Source of the DNA: Hyphomicrobiales bacterium
GTDB lineage: Bacteria; Pseudomonadota; Alphaproteobacteria; Rhizobiales; Rhizobiaceae
Direction of reading: 5' to 3'
Assembly (NCBI GenBank): GCA_900473805.1
Contig: UCMS01000006.1
Coordinates: forward strand, 1-64,000
Length of the DNA: 64,000 nucleotides
Below, one piece after another: positions 1-7,934 of this stretch; within the stretch, counting starts at the first letter, position 1, and the number at the start of each line of letters is the position of its first letter. Made by a program: the position numbers and the translations under genes. The notes below the pieces were generated by a model. It was not told the origin of the DNA, searched no databases, and worked only from the letters and a program-made list of their open reading frames with translations.

Positions 1-45
1 GCCCCATCGAGCCGCCGCCATACCACACCCTGAAAGGATAAGACC

Positions 46-294
46 ATGAAGACCATCATCTCTGCCGCCCTGATCTCGCTTGCCGCCGGTTCGGCCGCTT
101 TCGCTTCCGTCCAGCCGATCCCGGGCTCGATCACCTATGACAACGCCAATGTTCAGCTGGAAAAGGCACCTGCTGGTTCGACCTTCTTCCACACCTTCTC
201 CAACGGTGACGGCCGTGACGTTCGCGAAGTCTACAAGGTCAACGCCGACAAGTCGGTGACCCTCGTCAGCCGTGCCGTTTCGAACGCTTCCTGA
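46..294 (+). CDS. small secreted protein of unknown function
   Basis: An 82-residue product with a clear Sec signal peptide (basic MK start, hydrophobic residues 4-19, likely cleavage after AFA at about residue 20). The mature part is about 60 residues, polar, without cysteines, and I recognise no family in it. An AAAGGA ribosome site sits just upstream of the ATG, and a strong intrinsic terminator follows the stop codon within 25 bases, so the gene ends its own transcript. Its promoter may lie off the left edge. Function unknown; export to the periplasm is inferred from the signal peptide only. Confidence 0.75.
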   Translation: MKTIISAALISLAAGSAAFASVQPIPGSITYDNANVQLEKAPAGSTFFHTFSNGDGRDVREVYKVNADKSVTLVSRAVSNAS

Positions 295-317
295 TTTCTC
301 GATCGCACCGTTGCCAG

Positions 318-345
318 AACCCCGGAGCATGCTCCGGGGTTTTTG
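318..345 (+). terminator. intrinsic terminator of the small secreted protein gene
   Basis: A perfect inverted repeat with a GC-rich stem (AACCCCGGAGC paired with GCTCCGGGGTT) is followed directly by a run of T. It lies 24 bases after the preceding stop codon. Confidence 0.85.
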
Positions 346-427
346 CGTTTTCCGGCCTTGTCCAAACTTGGTCGTTCCCCATCTCCGGGGCCGTGTCTAT
401 TGTCGGGCATCCAAAAAGGAACCCCAG

Positions 428-814
428 ATGCGCGCACGACTGATCCTACTTTCCCTCACCCTCTCTCTCAACGCGACGGCCTCTGCCCTCGCAAAGGAGA
501 ACCGCTGCGGCTGGATCCAGAACCCCACACCGGGCAACTACTGGCTTGATGACGGCGAAGGGTCATGGATGCTGATGGCTCAAGGCTCCGAGCAGGAGCC
601 TCTCGGCATGGAGAACATGCCCGACTTCACAGTCGGTGATTTCGTCCAGACCAATGGCTATTACGGCTATGCCTGCGGCTGCATCCAGGCAGAAACCGAG
701 CGGACCGACGAATTCGGCGACGGTTTTATCGGCCGAATCACCGCGATCTATGGGGTAAAGCAGCTGCCGATCAGCCAGTGCCGCGCGGACAAAGCCCTGC
801 GTGACCCGGAATGA
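428..814 (+). CDS. DUF4087-like secreted protein
   Basis: A 128-residue product. The chosen ATG has AAAAAGGA nine bases upstream and gives a proper signal peptide (residues 1-20, ending ASALA); an upstream in-frame ATG would put the signal peptide in the middle of the protein. The mature N-terminus CGWIQNPTPGNYWL is the pattern I associate with DUF4087 proteins, which are small exported proteins of unknown role. Four cysteines (CGW, ACGC and a late SQC) suggest disulphides in the periplasm. The family assignment is from memory of the motif and not from a search. Confidence 0.7.
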   Translation: MRARLILLSLTLSLNATASALAKENRCGWIQNPTPGNYWLDDGEGSWMLMAQGSEQEPLGMENMPDFTVGDFVQTNGYYGYACGCIQAETERTDEFGDGFIGRITAIYGVKQLPISQCRADKALRDPE

Positions 815-815
815 T

Positions 816-1280
816 CTATCGCGCGTAGTCGACCGGCACGGCAAGACCGTGTTTGAGCATTTCCATCGAGATTGATGCCGAGACATCAAACAGTTCGACC
901 CGTTTGACCAGCCGCCGATAGACCACGTCATAGTGTTCGACGCGGGGCAGCACCATCTTCAGGATATAGTCGTAATGGCCCGTCAAACGGTGTGCCTCGA
1001 CAATCTCGGAGATATCGCTGATCGCGCGGCGAAACGCCTCGATCCAGTCATCGGCGTGATGCGCTGTCTTTACCAGCGCATAAACGGTGGTCGGCACGCC
1101 GCATTTCTCACGGTCGAGCACCACAATGCGCCGTGCAATATAACCCTGTTCTTCCAGCTTCTGGATTCGTCGCGAGCAGGCAGAGGTGGAAAGCGCCACG
1201 CGCTCGGCGAGATCGGCAATGGCCATCGAGGCATCCTGCTGCAGCAACTCCAGGATCTTCCTGTCTCTTTCATCAATCAC
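816..1280 (-). CDS. Lrp/AsnC-family transcriptional regulator
   Basis: About 154 residues, normal for the family. The N-terminus (DERDRKILELLQQDA...IADLAERVALSTSACSRRIQKLEE) is the typical AsnC winged helix-turn-helix; the C-terminal half holds the RAM ligand domain (HRLTGHYDYILKM motif). I chose the GTG at 1280 because AGGGGG lies seven bases upstream and the protein then starts at the family's usual VIDERD; an upstream ATG would add 36 non-homologous residues. It is transcribed away from an Asp/Glu racemase gene across 164 bases that hold repeated AAATT(T) motifs, so control of that gene and of itself is likely. The effector is probably an amino acid, by inference. Confidence 0.9.
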   Translation of the reverse strand: MIDERDRKILELLQQDASMAIADLAERVALSTSACSRRIQKLEEQGYIARRIVVLDREKCGVPTTVYALVKTAHHADDWIEAFRRAISDISEIVEAHRLTGHYDYILKMVLPRVEHYDVVYRRLVKRVELFDVSASISMEMLKHGLAVPVDYAR

Positions 1281-1311
1281 GCCGATTCCCCCTACCAATG
1301 GAACGAACTGC

Positions 1312-1386
1312 GCAAATTTCCTGCGTGAAAATTCCAAATTGCGCTCTCTAAACGGCGTCAAGCTGCGCCAACGCGAGCAAATTTGC
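1312..1386. promoter_or_regulatory. candidate Lrp-type operator: three phased AAATT(T) sites
   Basis: Three similar motifs lie between the divergent regulator and racemase genes: GCAAATTT (1312-1319), CAAATTGC (1335-1342) and the perfect palindrome GCAAATTTGC (1377-1386). Their centres are about 22 and 43 bases apart, roughly two and four helical turns, as expected for cooperative Lrp octamers binding one DNA face. Binding is inferred. Confidence 0.5.
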
Positions 1387-1444
1387 AACCCGTCCTCACC
1401 AGAACGGCGCCATCATGACCGGGTCACAACGAGGGAGATGGCAC

Positions 1445-2158
1445 ATGAAGATGATTGGCTTGATTGGCGGGATGAGCTTTGAGAGTTCCGCAGTCTATTA
1501 TCGCCAGGTCAACGAAGCTGTCCGGAGCCGTTTAGGCGGGCTCGCCTCTGCCGAAGTGATGATGCATTCGGTGAATTTCGAAGAGATCGTCGCCCTCCAG
1601 AAGGCCGAACGTTGGGATCTTGCGGCCAAGCGGCTCGGCGACGTGGCGGTCGGCCTCGAAAAGGCAGGGGCGGCCTGCGTGCTGATCTGCACCAACACCA
1701 TGCACTTGGTCGCCGACGAGGTCGAGGCCCGCCTCGGCGTTCCTCTGATCAACATCATCGACGAAACCGCTCAAGCGCTGAAGGCGTCGGGAGCAAAACG
1801 TCCGCTGCTCCTCGCCACCCGCTACACGATGGAGCACGCCTTCTATGCCGAGCGCATGCGCCGCCACGGCGTCGATATCATGGTGCCCGATGCCGATGGT
1901 CGCACCGCCACCCATGCCATCATTTTCGAGGAGCTTTGCGCTGGTCACGTGCTGGCCAGTTCACGCCAACGCTTGACCGCCATCATCGAAAAGGCGAAGG
2001 CCGATGGCGCTGACAGCGTCATCCTCGGCTGCACCGAGATCTGCCTCATCCTTGATCCCGATGCTCTCCCGCTGCCCGGCTACGACTCGACCACGATCCA
2101 CGCCCAGGCGGCCATTGATTTCGCGCTTGAGGCTGCAAGAGGCATAAAAGCCGCCTGA
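1445..2158 (+). CDS. aspartate/glutamate racemase family protein
   Basis: 237 residues, the usual size of cofactor-independent amino-acid racemases. The glycine loop GLIGGMSFES (residues 5-14) and both catalytic cysteine motifs are present: CTNTMH (Cys82) and GCTEI (Cys196). These two cysteines deprotonate and reprotonate the alpha carbon from opposite faces. The ATG at 1445 follows GAGGGAGATGG and begins the family's normal MIGLIGG start. The exact substrate (Asp, Glu or another) cannot be read from the motifs. The divergent Lrp-type regulator next door suggests control by amino-acid status. Confidence 0.9.
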   Translation: MKMIGLIGGMSFESSAVYYRQVNEAVRSRLGGLASAEVMMHSVNFEEIVALQKAERWDLAAKRLGDVAVGLEKAGAACVLICTNTMHLVADEVEARLGVPLINIIDETAQALKASGAKRPLLLATRYTMEHAFYAERMRRHGVDIMVPDADGRTATHAIIFEELCAGHVLASSRQRLTAIIEKAKADGADSVILGCTEICLILDPDALPLPGYDSTTIHAQAAIDFALEAARGIKAA

Positions 2159-2185
2159 TATGGACGATGCAGCGCGGGCCGGCGC

Positions 2186-2938
2186 TTAGATCGTCTGGCC
2201 ACAGGCCCGGCAGAAACGCCGCACCGTCTCCGCCATGCCGTATTCCAAAGCGTCAGCGGTCAGCCCATGGCCAATGGAGACTTCCGCCAGATGGGCAATC
2301 CGCTGGACGAGCGCCGGCAGATTGGCAACGGTGAGGTCGTGGCCGGCATTCACCTCCAGGCCTTCGGCCTTGGCAGCATCGGCCGTCAGCCCGAGCCGTT
2401 CGATCTCGCGACGCGCCGCGTCCGGATCGTCGAAACACCCGCCATAGGGCCCCGTATAGAGCTCGACCCGGTCGGCACCCGTCGCCTTCGCCAACAGCAT
2501 CCGGTCTGCCCGGCCGTCGCCGTCGACAAAAAGCGAGACCCGCATCCCGCGGCTGCGCAACCGCGCGACAACACGCGTCAGGAACGCCTGATGAAGTTCC
2601 AGATCCCAGCCGTGGTCCGATGTGGCCTGGGAAGGGTCATCGGGAACCAGCGTCACCTGCTCCGGCTCGGTCGCCTCGCAGAGCGCCAGGAAGTCCTCAC
2701 TCGGATATCCCTCGATATTGAACTCAGCGGCCGGGAACTCATCGTCAATCAGCGCACGCAGCACCGGTAGATCGGTAAAACGGATATGCCGCTCGTCAGG
2801 ACGGGGATGCACCGTGAGCCCGCTGGCGCCCGATTGCAATGCAATCCGCCCCAGATGCGCAACGCTCGGCCAAGGTAGATCGCGTCGATTGCGCAGCATG
2901 GCGATGGCGTTGAGGTTCACGGAAAGCTTGGCGGGCAT
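2186..2938 (-). CDS. pdxJ: pyridoxine 5'-phosphate synthase PdxJ
   Basis: 250 residues. PdxJ closes the pyridine ring from 1-deoxy-D-xylulose 5-phosphate and 3-amino-2-oxopropyl phosphate in the DXP-dependent vitamin B6 route. Hallmarks are the N-terminal [12 protein letters not shown], the phosphate and active-site segment [12 protein letters not shown] (His44, His51), FNIEGYPS (Glu76), VTLVPDD and the late VNAGHDLT with the catalytic histidine. It stands alone, with a 257-base gap before the next gene; its ribosome site is weak. No partner gene (pdxA, acpS) is adjacent. Confidence 0.95.
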   Translation of the reverse strand: MPAKLSVNLNAIAMLRNRRDLPWPSVAHLGRIALQSGASGLTVHPRPDERHIRFTDLPVLRALIDDEFPAAEFNIEGYPSEDFLALCEATEPEQVTLVPDDPSQATSDHGWDLELHQAFLTRVVARLRSRGMRVSLFVDGDGRADRMLLAKATGADRVELYTGPYGGCFDDPDAARREIERLGLTADAAKAEGLEVNAGHDLTVANLPALVQRIAHLAEVSIGHGLTADALEYGMAETVRRFCRACGQTI

Positions 2939-3195
2939 GGCTTTGTTCCAGGGACGGCAATGATGTGGGCGCAGATGTAGGACATCCAGGACCAGAAGGC
3001 CAACCAGAATTGCAGATGGACCGATCGGCGCGGCTGATGGGTGGTTATCCCTGAAAAACCGCCTTACCCCCTAGACTTTAGGGTATTGACCCGCGCACGG
3101 TTTCCATTAGTCAGCTTAATCATTGTGACGGATCGCACAAACCGAACCTCCGCCAAGGCGATGGAGGTGAGGCACCGGCACGGTTTGGAGCAGGA

Positions 3196-4182
3196 ATGAC
3201 GAGCGGATTGAGGATCGACAAAGGAGTGGTCGCGGAAGCCTTGCAAAAGGTTCTCCGAAGCCGAACCTTCGCGCGCTCCGAGCGGCTGCGTTGTTTTCTC
3301 AAATTCGTTGTCGAAATGGAGCAGCTCGGTCTCGCCCATCAGCTGAAGGGCTACACGATCGGCATCGACGTCTTCAGCCGGGACGAGGGCTTTGACCCGG
3401 GCACGGATCCGCTGGTCCGTGTCCAGGCCGGCAAATTGCGCAAGCTCTTGAACCTCTTTTATGCCGAAGAGGGTCGAGACGAACCCTTGCGCATTCGCAT
3501 TCCGCTTGGTGGCTATGTACCGATCTATGAATGGGCGGGCGCACAACGGGCGACCAAGGTCGAGACCATTGGCGCAGACCTTCAGGATCTCGCAACCGTG
3601 GCACGTCGGGTCAGGGTCGACTCGACAGGACTGATGCGGGGACTGCCGCGGCTGTATTTTGCCGCTGTGGCAGGCGCCACCGATGACGGCTCGATCTTTC
3701 TGAATGCAATCCGGCTGTGGGAGCACAGGCTGTGGGCGGTCAGCATTGCCGCAGCCGGCGAAAGACCGCCGTCGACCGATGAAACGGCCGACCCGTTGCA
3801 TTTCGAAATTGCGGCCCGGGTGCGTGACGATGCGACGCTGGCCATAAGCCTGCGCCACATGCGCTCCGGCAGGGAGCTGCTCGGCGAGGAAATCACAATC
3901 TCAGCCTTCGGCGACATCTTGAAGCTCGGCGCCGCCGCCAATGAATTCGCCGGCGCGAACCTGACCATTCCGGGTCGTATCTATCGCTTCTGCCATGAAA
4001 ATGGCCTCTCTTCGAACGCGATGCTGTGCCTCGATGCCACCTATCGCTACAGCCTTGACAGGTCGGATGCCGCCTACATGCGTGCACGCCGCCACCAGCA
4101 GGAATGGCCTGGCCTTGAAAATGCCAGCGATGTGTTGGTCGAAATCCCGCATTTGCTCGCCCTCACCTGCAGCCACGGCTGA
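3196..4182 (+). CDS. CadC-like winged-helix domain protein of unknown role
   Basis: 328 residues. Residues 12-112 match the N-terminal domain often seen in rhizobial proteins annotated as adenylate cyclase or TPR regulators: FARSERLRCFLKFVVE, LKGYTIGIDVFSRDEGFDPGTDPLVRVQAGKLRKLL and a final IPLGGYVPIYE. That region resembles an OmpR/CadC winged-helix DNA-binding fold. No cyclase, TPR or transmembrane domain follows; the C-terminal 210 residues are soluble and I do not recognise them. The upstream gap of 257 bases has an inverted repeat CCCTA-N5-TAGGG at 3069-3083 that could be an operator. A transcriptional role is inferred. Confidence 0.6.
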   Translation: MTSGLRIDKGVVAEALQKVLRSRTFARSERLRCFLKFVVEMEQLGLAHQLKGYTIGIDVFSRDEGFDPGTDPLVRVQAGKLRKLLNLFYAEEGRDEPLRIRIPLGGYVPIYEWAGAQRATKVETIGADLQDLATVARRVRVDSTGLMRGLPRLYFAAVAGATDDGSIFLNAIRLWEHRLWAVSIAAAGERPPSTDETADPLHFEIAARVRDDATLAISLRHMRSGRELLGEEITISAFGDILKLGAAANEFAGANLTIPGRIYRFCHENGLSSNAMLCLDATYRYSLDRSDAAYMRARRHQQEWPGLENASDVLVEIPHLLALTCSHG

Positions 4183-4242
4183 TCCGGCCCACACGTCCTC
4201 GACGGCATCACCGAGCGTTACCGTCCTTCCGACAAAGTTATT

Positions 4243-4271
4243 TTAACATTCGCGAATATATCGTGTAGATT
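4243..4271 (+). promoter_or_regulatory. sigma-70-type promoter with palindrome in the spacer
   Basis: TTAACA (4243-4248) and TAGATT (4266-4271) are separated by 17 bases, matching -35 and -10 elements. The spacer overlaps a perfect palindrome ATTCGCGAAT (4248-4257), and GAATATAT occurs twice 18 bases apart (4254, 4272). It drives the MerR/LuxR hybrid gene, leaving a 5' leader of about 110 bases. An operator between -35 and -10 is typical for MerR proteins, so autoregulation is possible. Confidence 0.5.
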
Positions 4272-4280
4272 GAATATATG

Positions 4281-4310
4281 GCAGCGAATCCGTCGCCGGA
4301 TTCGCGCTGC
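4281..4310 (+). other. stem-loop at the start of the merR-like gene leader
   Basis: GCAGCGAATCCG pairs with CGGATTCGCGCTGC (a two-base bulge) around a TCGC loop. It would form at the very 5' end of the predicted transcript and lacks a T run, so it is more likely an mRNA-stabilising or regulatory structure than a terminator. Confidence 0.4.
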
Positions 4311-4390
4311 GAAAGAAAAGGAGCAGGACTGAAAAAACGGCGGGACACGCTCGCTCAAAGGGCGGACCGCAGATGTGACATGGAGGGGAC

Positions 4391-5077
4391 ATGCCGAACG
4401 GACCACACCATCTGCAACCCATTTCAAAGTTATCCGCCCGCAAGCGGCACGAGATCATTCTTCCGGACATCATGGCCGGCCAAGACATGCCGAAAGACCC
4501 CGTCCCAATTGCCGACATGGCCGAGCGCTTCGGGGTTACGCATCGCACGCTGCATTTCTATGAGGAAAAAGGGCTGATCGAGGCCAGCCGTATTGGCCTG
4601 ATGCGCGTCTATCAGCACGGCGATGTTGCCCGCATGGCTGTGATCAACCTCTGCCGCGAGATCGGCATGCCGATCTCGGTCATACAGGACCTCTTCGAAC
4701 TGCTGGCCTCCGCCAAGTCCAAGGCCGAAGCCAACCTGATTTTCGAAGAAGCTCTCGCGACCCGTCGGCGCGAACTTGCGGCAGGCCTCTCCATCGTGCA
4801 TCGGCAACTGCAGCAGGTGAACGCCCTCCTCGAAAACGAGGATGCGTCAGGCCTGCGCCGGGCGCCAAAACGCGTCGGTCCGGAACTCACGGAGCCAGAG
4901 CGCGGCTGCCTGCAACTGATGGCGGAAGGTTATACCACCATACGGATTGCTCGCACGCTGGAGATGAAGGTATCGGAGGTGGAGGAGATAGAGCAGCAGA
5001 TCGTTACGAAAGTAGGCGCACAAAACCGGTTCCAGGCCGTGGCCAAAGCCGTGCTGCTCGGCATCGTCGTCAGTTGA
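4391..5077 (+). CDS. MerR/LuxR hybrid transcriptional regulator
   Basis: 228 residues with two DNA-binding-type domains. Residues 38-100 are a MerR helix-turn-helix (IADMAERFGVTHRTLHFYEE, then GLMRVYQHGDVARM). Residues 105-150 form a heptad-rich dimerisation helix. Residues 165-225 look like a LuxR/GerE helix-turn-helix (LTEPERGCLQLMAEGYTTIRIARTL ending in NRFQAVAKAVLLGIV). No cysteine cluster for metal sensing is seen in the linker. The ATG follows GGAGGGG at good spacing. Targets are unknown; the promoter palindrome upstream suggests autoregulation. The C-terminal assignment is by pattern and less sure than the MerR part. Confidence 0.8.
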   Translation: MPNGPHHLQPISKLSARKRHEIILPDIMAGQDMPKDPVPIADMAERFGVTHRTLHFYEEKGLIEASRIGLMRVYQHGDVARMAVINLCREIGMPISVIQDLFELLASAKSKAEANLIFEEALATRRRELAAGLSIVHRQLQQVNALLENEDASGLRRAPKRVGPELTEPERGCLQLMAEGYTTIRIARTLEMKVSEVEEIEQQIVTKVGAQNRFQAVAKAVLLGIVVS

Positions 5078-5180
5078 CGCTTCAGCTTATCCTTCGTCAA
5101 AAGTGGAGACTTTGTAAGGGGACCCGCGGTTTTGAATGCCGTAGAAGCGAAAGGTCATCAACGTTTACTGCAGGTCCGTC

Positions 5181-5693
5181 ATGCCCGCCTTTCTCGCACG
5201 CTATGCCACCCCGTTCACCACCGGCCTCTTTCTCGTATCCCTGATTTCGGGCATCGCGCTGTTCTTCCACTACGGGACAGCTGCCTTCCGCGAGATGCAT
5301 GAATGGCTGAGCATGGTGCTGATCCTGCCCTTCGTCCTGCATGTCTGGAAGAACTGGCGGCCGTTTCTCGCCTATTTCAAGCGCCTGCCCATGGCGCTGT
5401 CGCTCGGCGTCTGTCTGGTCGCGGGCCTCGTCTTTGCTTGGCCGGCCATGATGGGCTCGGCAAGCAGCGCAGGCGGCAATCCCACCTTTGCCATGGTCAA
5501 CGTGGTCGCGGCGGGCACGCCGGGTCAGGTTGCCCCACTGCTCGGGAAAACAGAAGCGGAAGTCGTTGACGCATTGAAGCAGGGCGGCTTTACGGCAGCG
5601 GATGGCGCCAAGCCACTGAGCGAAATCGCGACCGCCTCCGGCAAGGATACGATGGAGCTGATGGCGACGCTGACTGCCCTCACCGCAAAGTAA
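5181..5693 (+). CDS. DUF4405-like membrane protein
   Basis: 170 residues. The first 95 hold three membrane segments (about 12-31, 43-57 and 71-90) with histidines at membrane edges (FFHYG, EMHEW, LHVWKNW), the pattern of DUF4405 and cytochrome b561-like helices that can bind haem. The remainder is a soluble tail of about 75 residues with a helical repeat ending in LTALTAK. No dedicated partner is adjacent; it faces the convergent helicase gene, 16 bases away. Haem binding and electron transfer are inferred from the histidine placement only. Confidence 0.65.
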   Translation: MPAFLARYATPFTTGLFLVSLISGIALFFHYGTAAFREMHEWLSMVLILPFVLHVWKNWRPFLAYFKRLPMALSLGVCLVAGLVFAWPAMMGSASSAGGNPTFAMVNVVAAGTPGQVAPLLGKTEAEVVDALKQGGFTAADGAKPLSEIATASGKDTMELMATLTALTAK

Positions 5694-5709
5694 GTTTTCT
5701 CAGGAGCGC

Positions 5710-6840
5710 TCACCGCACGATGGTGAGCGTCTCGGCCGCGCGCGTGACGGCGGTATAGAGCCAGCGCTCCCGCGTATCCCGGAACGCCCAGCTCTCGTCG
5801 AACAGCACGACGTCGTTCCACTGCGAGCCTTGAGCCTTGTGCACGGTCAGCGCATAGCCGTAATCGAACTCGTCGTAACGCTTGCGCGTCGACCACGGCA
5901 CTTCCGTCTCGATGTCCTCGAAGGCCGCCTTCAGAAGCTTGATCTTCGCCGCGCCGCGATCCATGTCGTCGTCTTCAGGCTTGATCAGGAGATTGATGCC
6001 GGGCTTCACCGTCTCGCGCGACGAGGTCATGACCTGCCAAAGCGAGCCGTTGAGCAGGCCCTTCACCTGGTCGTTCCGGAGACACACCAGCTTGTCGCCG
6101 GCCTGCGGATAGTCGACGGTAAAGCCTTTCAGCTCCCTGAGGCGCATGTTGTAGCGCCGCCGCGTCTTGTTGGTGCCGACGAGCACCTGATCGGCTCCCA
6201 GCACAAGATCCTGAGTCACCTCGTTCTTCGAGATCACCCGTGCCGTGGAGCCGTAATCGCCATACATGATCTCCTTGCCCTCGCGGATATGCATGGCAAG
6301 CTGGATGATCGGGTTATCGCGCGCCTGGCGATGGATCTCGGTGAGCAGATAGTCCGGCTCCTGGTCGGTAAAGAAGCCGCCGCCGGAGACGGGAGGAAGC
6401 TGGCCGGGATCGCCGAGCACCAGGATCGGCGTACCGAAGCTCATCAGGTCGCGGCCGAGCGCCTCGTCGACCATCGAGCATTCGTCGATGACGATCAGTG
6501 CGGCCTTGGCGACCGGGCTCTGGCGGTTGATCGAGAACATCGGCGCAATCGACGTCTTGCCGGTCTCCTCGTCCTCCACCGCCTCCTCGCCGCGCGGGCG
6601 GTATATCAGCGAATGAATGGTCTTGGCATTGGAGGCACCACGCGAGCGCAGGACCTGCGCCGCCTTGCCGGTAAAAGCCGCAAACAGCACGTCGCCGTCG
6701 ACATGCTCGGCAAAGTGCTTGGCCAGCGTCGTCTTGCCCGTACCCGCATAGCCGAACAGCCGGAAGACGGGAGATTTCCCCTCCTTCAGCCATTTTGATA
6801 CGGCCTTGAGGGCCTCGTCTTGCTGGGGCGCGAATTGCAT
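5710..6840 (-). CDS. RecD/Dda-like DNA helicase
   Basis: 376 residues, far shorter than RecD or RecD2 and closer to the T4 Dda class of superfamily 1B helicases. Motif I is GYAGTGKTT (residues 30-38), motif II VIDECSMVD, motif III LGDPGQLPPV, and the C-terminal motifs VHKAQGSQW and YTAVTRA are intact, so it should be an active 5'-3' helicase. There are no RecB or RecC genes nearby. The nitrile hydratase accessory gene starts upstream on the same strand with a gap of 73 bases, but a functional link is not evident. A role in recombination or replication repair is inferred from the family. Confidence 0.85.
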   Translation of the reverse strand: MQFAPQQDEALKAVSKWLKEGKSPVFRLFGYAGTGKTTLAKHFAEHVDGDVLFAAFTGKAAQVLRSRGASNAKTIHSLIYRPRGEEAVEDEETGKTSIAPMFSINRQSPVAKAALIVIDECSMVDEALGRDLMSFGTPILVLGDPGQLPPVSGGGFFTDQEPDYLLTEIHRQARDNPIIQLAMHIREGKEIMYGDYGSTARVISKNEVTQDLVLGADQVLVGTNKTRRRYNMRLRELKGFTVDYPQAGDKLVCLRNDQVKGLLNGSLWQVMTSSRETVKPGINLLIKPEDDDMDRGAAKIKLLKAAFEDIETEVPWSTRKRYDEFDYGYALTVHKAQGSQWNDVVLFDESWAFRDTRERWLYTAVTRAAETLTIVR

Positions 6841-6913
6841 GGCCTAGGTCATGCGCGGATTCGTAGGCCCGATGCAAGGCCAAAGCCGGGGAAATCAGAA
6901 CAAATCGTGGACA

Positions 6914-7306
6914 TCAACCTCTGAGCGGGTCGTTTGAAAGCTCGATCGGCGCACCATGCGGCGTCGCCTCCGCCGCCCGCTGCCAGCTTTCGCGCAAGGC
7001 CTCGACGGTGTCGCGATCGGCCAGCCCCTTGCGCTCCAGAAGTCCCGCCAAGGCCGCTACCCAGGCATCGAAATAGTCGGATCCGTCCGCGGCCCGCTCC
7101 GGGCGATGCACTTCGGCAGACAGGCTCTCCGCCCATTCCGCCCAGCTGAACACGCCGCGCGCATGCAGATGCACGGTCATGGCGAAGGCCTGCGCCTGCC
7201 AGGGTTCGGCAAAAACCGGCGCACCTTCGGGCGAGCGCGGCAGGCCCGGCGATGCCGTAAGATCGGTCACCGTGTCACACACGCTCAAGATAGCTCTCCC
7301 AGGCAT
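6914..7306 (-). CDS. nitrile hydratase accessory protein
   Basis: About 120-130 residues with the typical core PEGAPVFAEPWQAQAFAM, then HARGVFSWAEWAESL and the YFDAWVAALAGLLERKG stretch shared with the N-terminal part of the beta subunit. Such accessory proteins (P14K/NhlE type) swap the cobalt-loaded alpha subunit into the apoenzyme and help oxidise its cysteines. The start given overlaps the beta-subunit gene by 32 bases; a GTG at 7282 overlapping by only eight bases (GTGTGTGA) is at least as likely. Translational coupling to the beta gene is probable. Confidence 0.85.
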   Translation of the reverse strand: MPGRAILSVCDTVTDLTASPGLPRSPEGAPVFAEPWQAQAFAMTVHLHARGVFSWAEWAESLSAEVHRPERAADGSDYFDAWVAALAGLLERKGLADRDTVEALRESWQRAAEATPHGAPIELSNDPLRG

Positions 7307-7934
7307 CGATTGAGACGGTCAGCGTCGAATCGGCACCCTCGCCCCAGATCTCGTCTCCCGTGAACACGACCGTGTAGACCCATTGCGGGTTTTCACCTCG
7401 CCCATGGGCGTTATCATCAGGGAAAACAAAACCGCCCTGCACCGCCTCCACGACACCCGTCTTCGCCCGTGCATAGCGGGGCAGCCGTGTATGGCCGGCC
7501 GGATGGAAGTTCCTCGTGCGCACACGGTCACCGACGGCAAACTTGGGTTCGGTCTCGACGGGACGGTCACAAGGCCCGCCACGGGCCAGCACGCCTTCGA
7601 CCATGTCTGCCTTCAATACGCGCTTTGGCACGCGGCCCGGCTCCAGGTGCCGGCCCTTTGCCAGTTCCTCAGGCGTGGCAAAACCATGCCGCTCAAGCAG
7701 CATGTCGATACCGCGGATCCAGACCTCGTAATAGCTCGCCGCCAGATAGCTGGCCGGCGGAATGCTCTCACGCGCATGCCGGCTCTCGTCGATCGACCAG
7801 GCGCCGAAAGCCCCGCAGGAGAGCGTGATACCAAGCGCCCGCTTTTCCCATTCGGCATGAAAGTAAGGTTCGTCCTTTTCCGGCGCGACCGGACCGAAGC
7901 CCATCTGACCGCCGAGATCATGCGGCCCGTTCAT
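7275..7934 (-). CDS. nthB: nitrile hydratase beta subunit
   Basis: 219 residues. It opens with [16 protein letters not shown], the standard beta-subunit start, has a helical N-terminal domain with [17 protein letters not shown], and a C-terminal SH3-like barrel ([23 protein letters not shown] ... [10 protein letters not shown]). Together with the alpha subunit it hydrates nitriles to amides in the cytoplasm. The start codon overlaps the alpha stop codon as ATGA, so the two subunits are translationally coupled. Confidence 0.95.
   Translation of the reverse strand: MNGPHDLGGQMGFGPVAPEKDEPYFHAEWEKRALGITLSCGAFGAWSIDESRHARESIPPASYLAASYYEVWIRGIDMLLERHGFATPEELAKGRHLEPGRVPKRVLKADMVEGVLARGGPCDRPVETEPKFAVGDRVRTRNFHPAGHTRLPRYARAKTGVVEAVQGGFVFPDDNAHGRGENPQWVYTVVFTGDEIWGEGADSTLTVSIDAWESYLERV

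Noticed and set aside
2940..3060. Minus-strand frame rich in Trp, Phe and Ile before pdxJ (contains [17 protein letters not shown])
   Set aside because: No start codon with a ribosome site, and it overlaps the pdxJ start in another frame; most likely chance.
4278..4577. 99-codon plus-strand frame starting at the merR-like transcript start
   Set aside because: It runs far into the MerR coding region in another frame and has no ribosome site; the MerR frame has clear homology.
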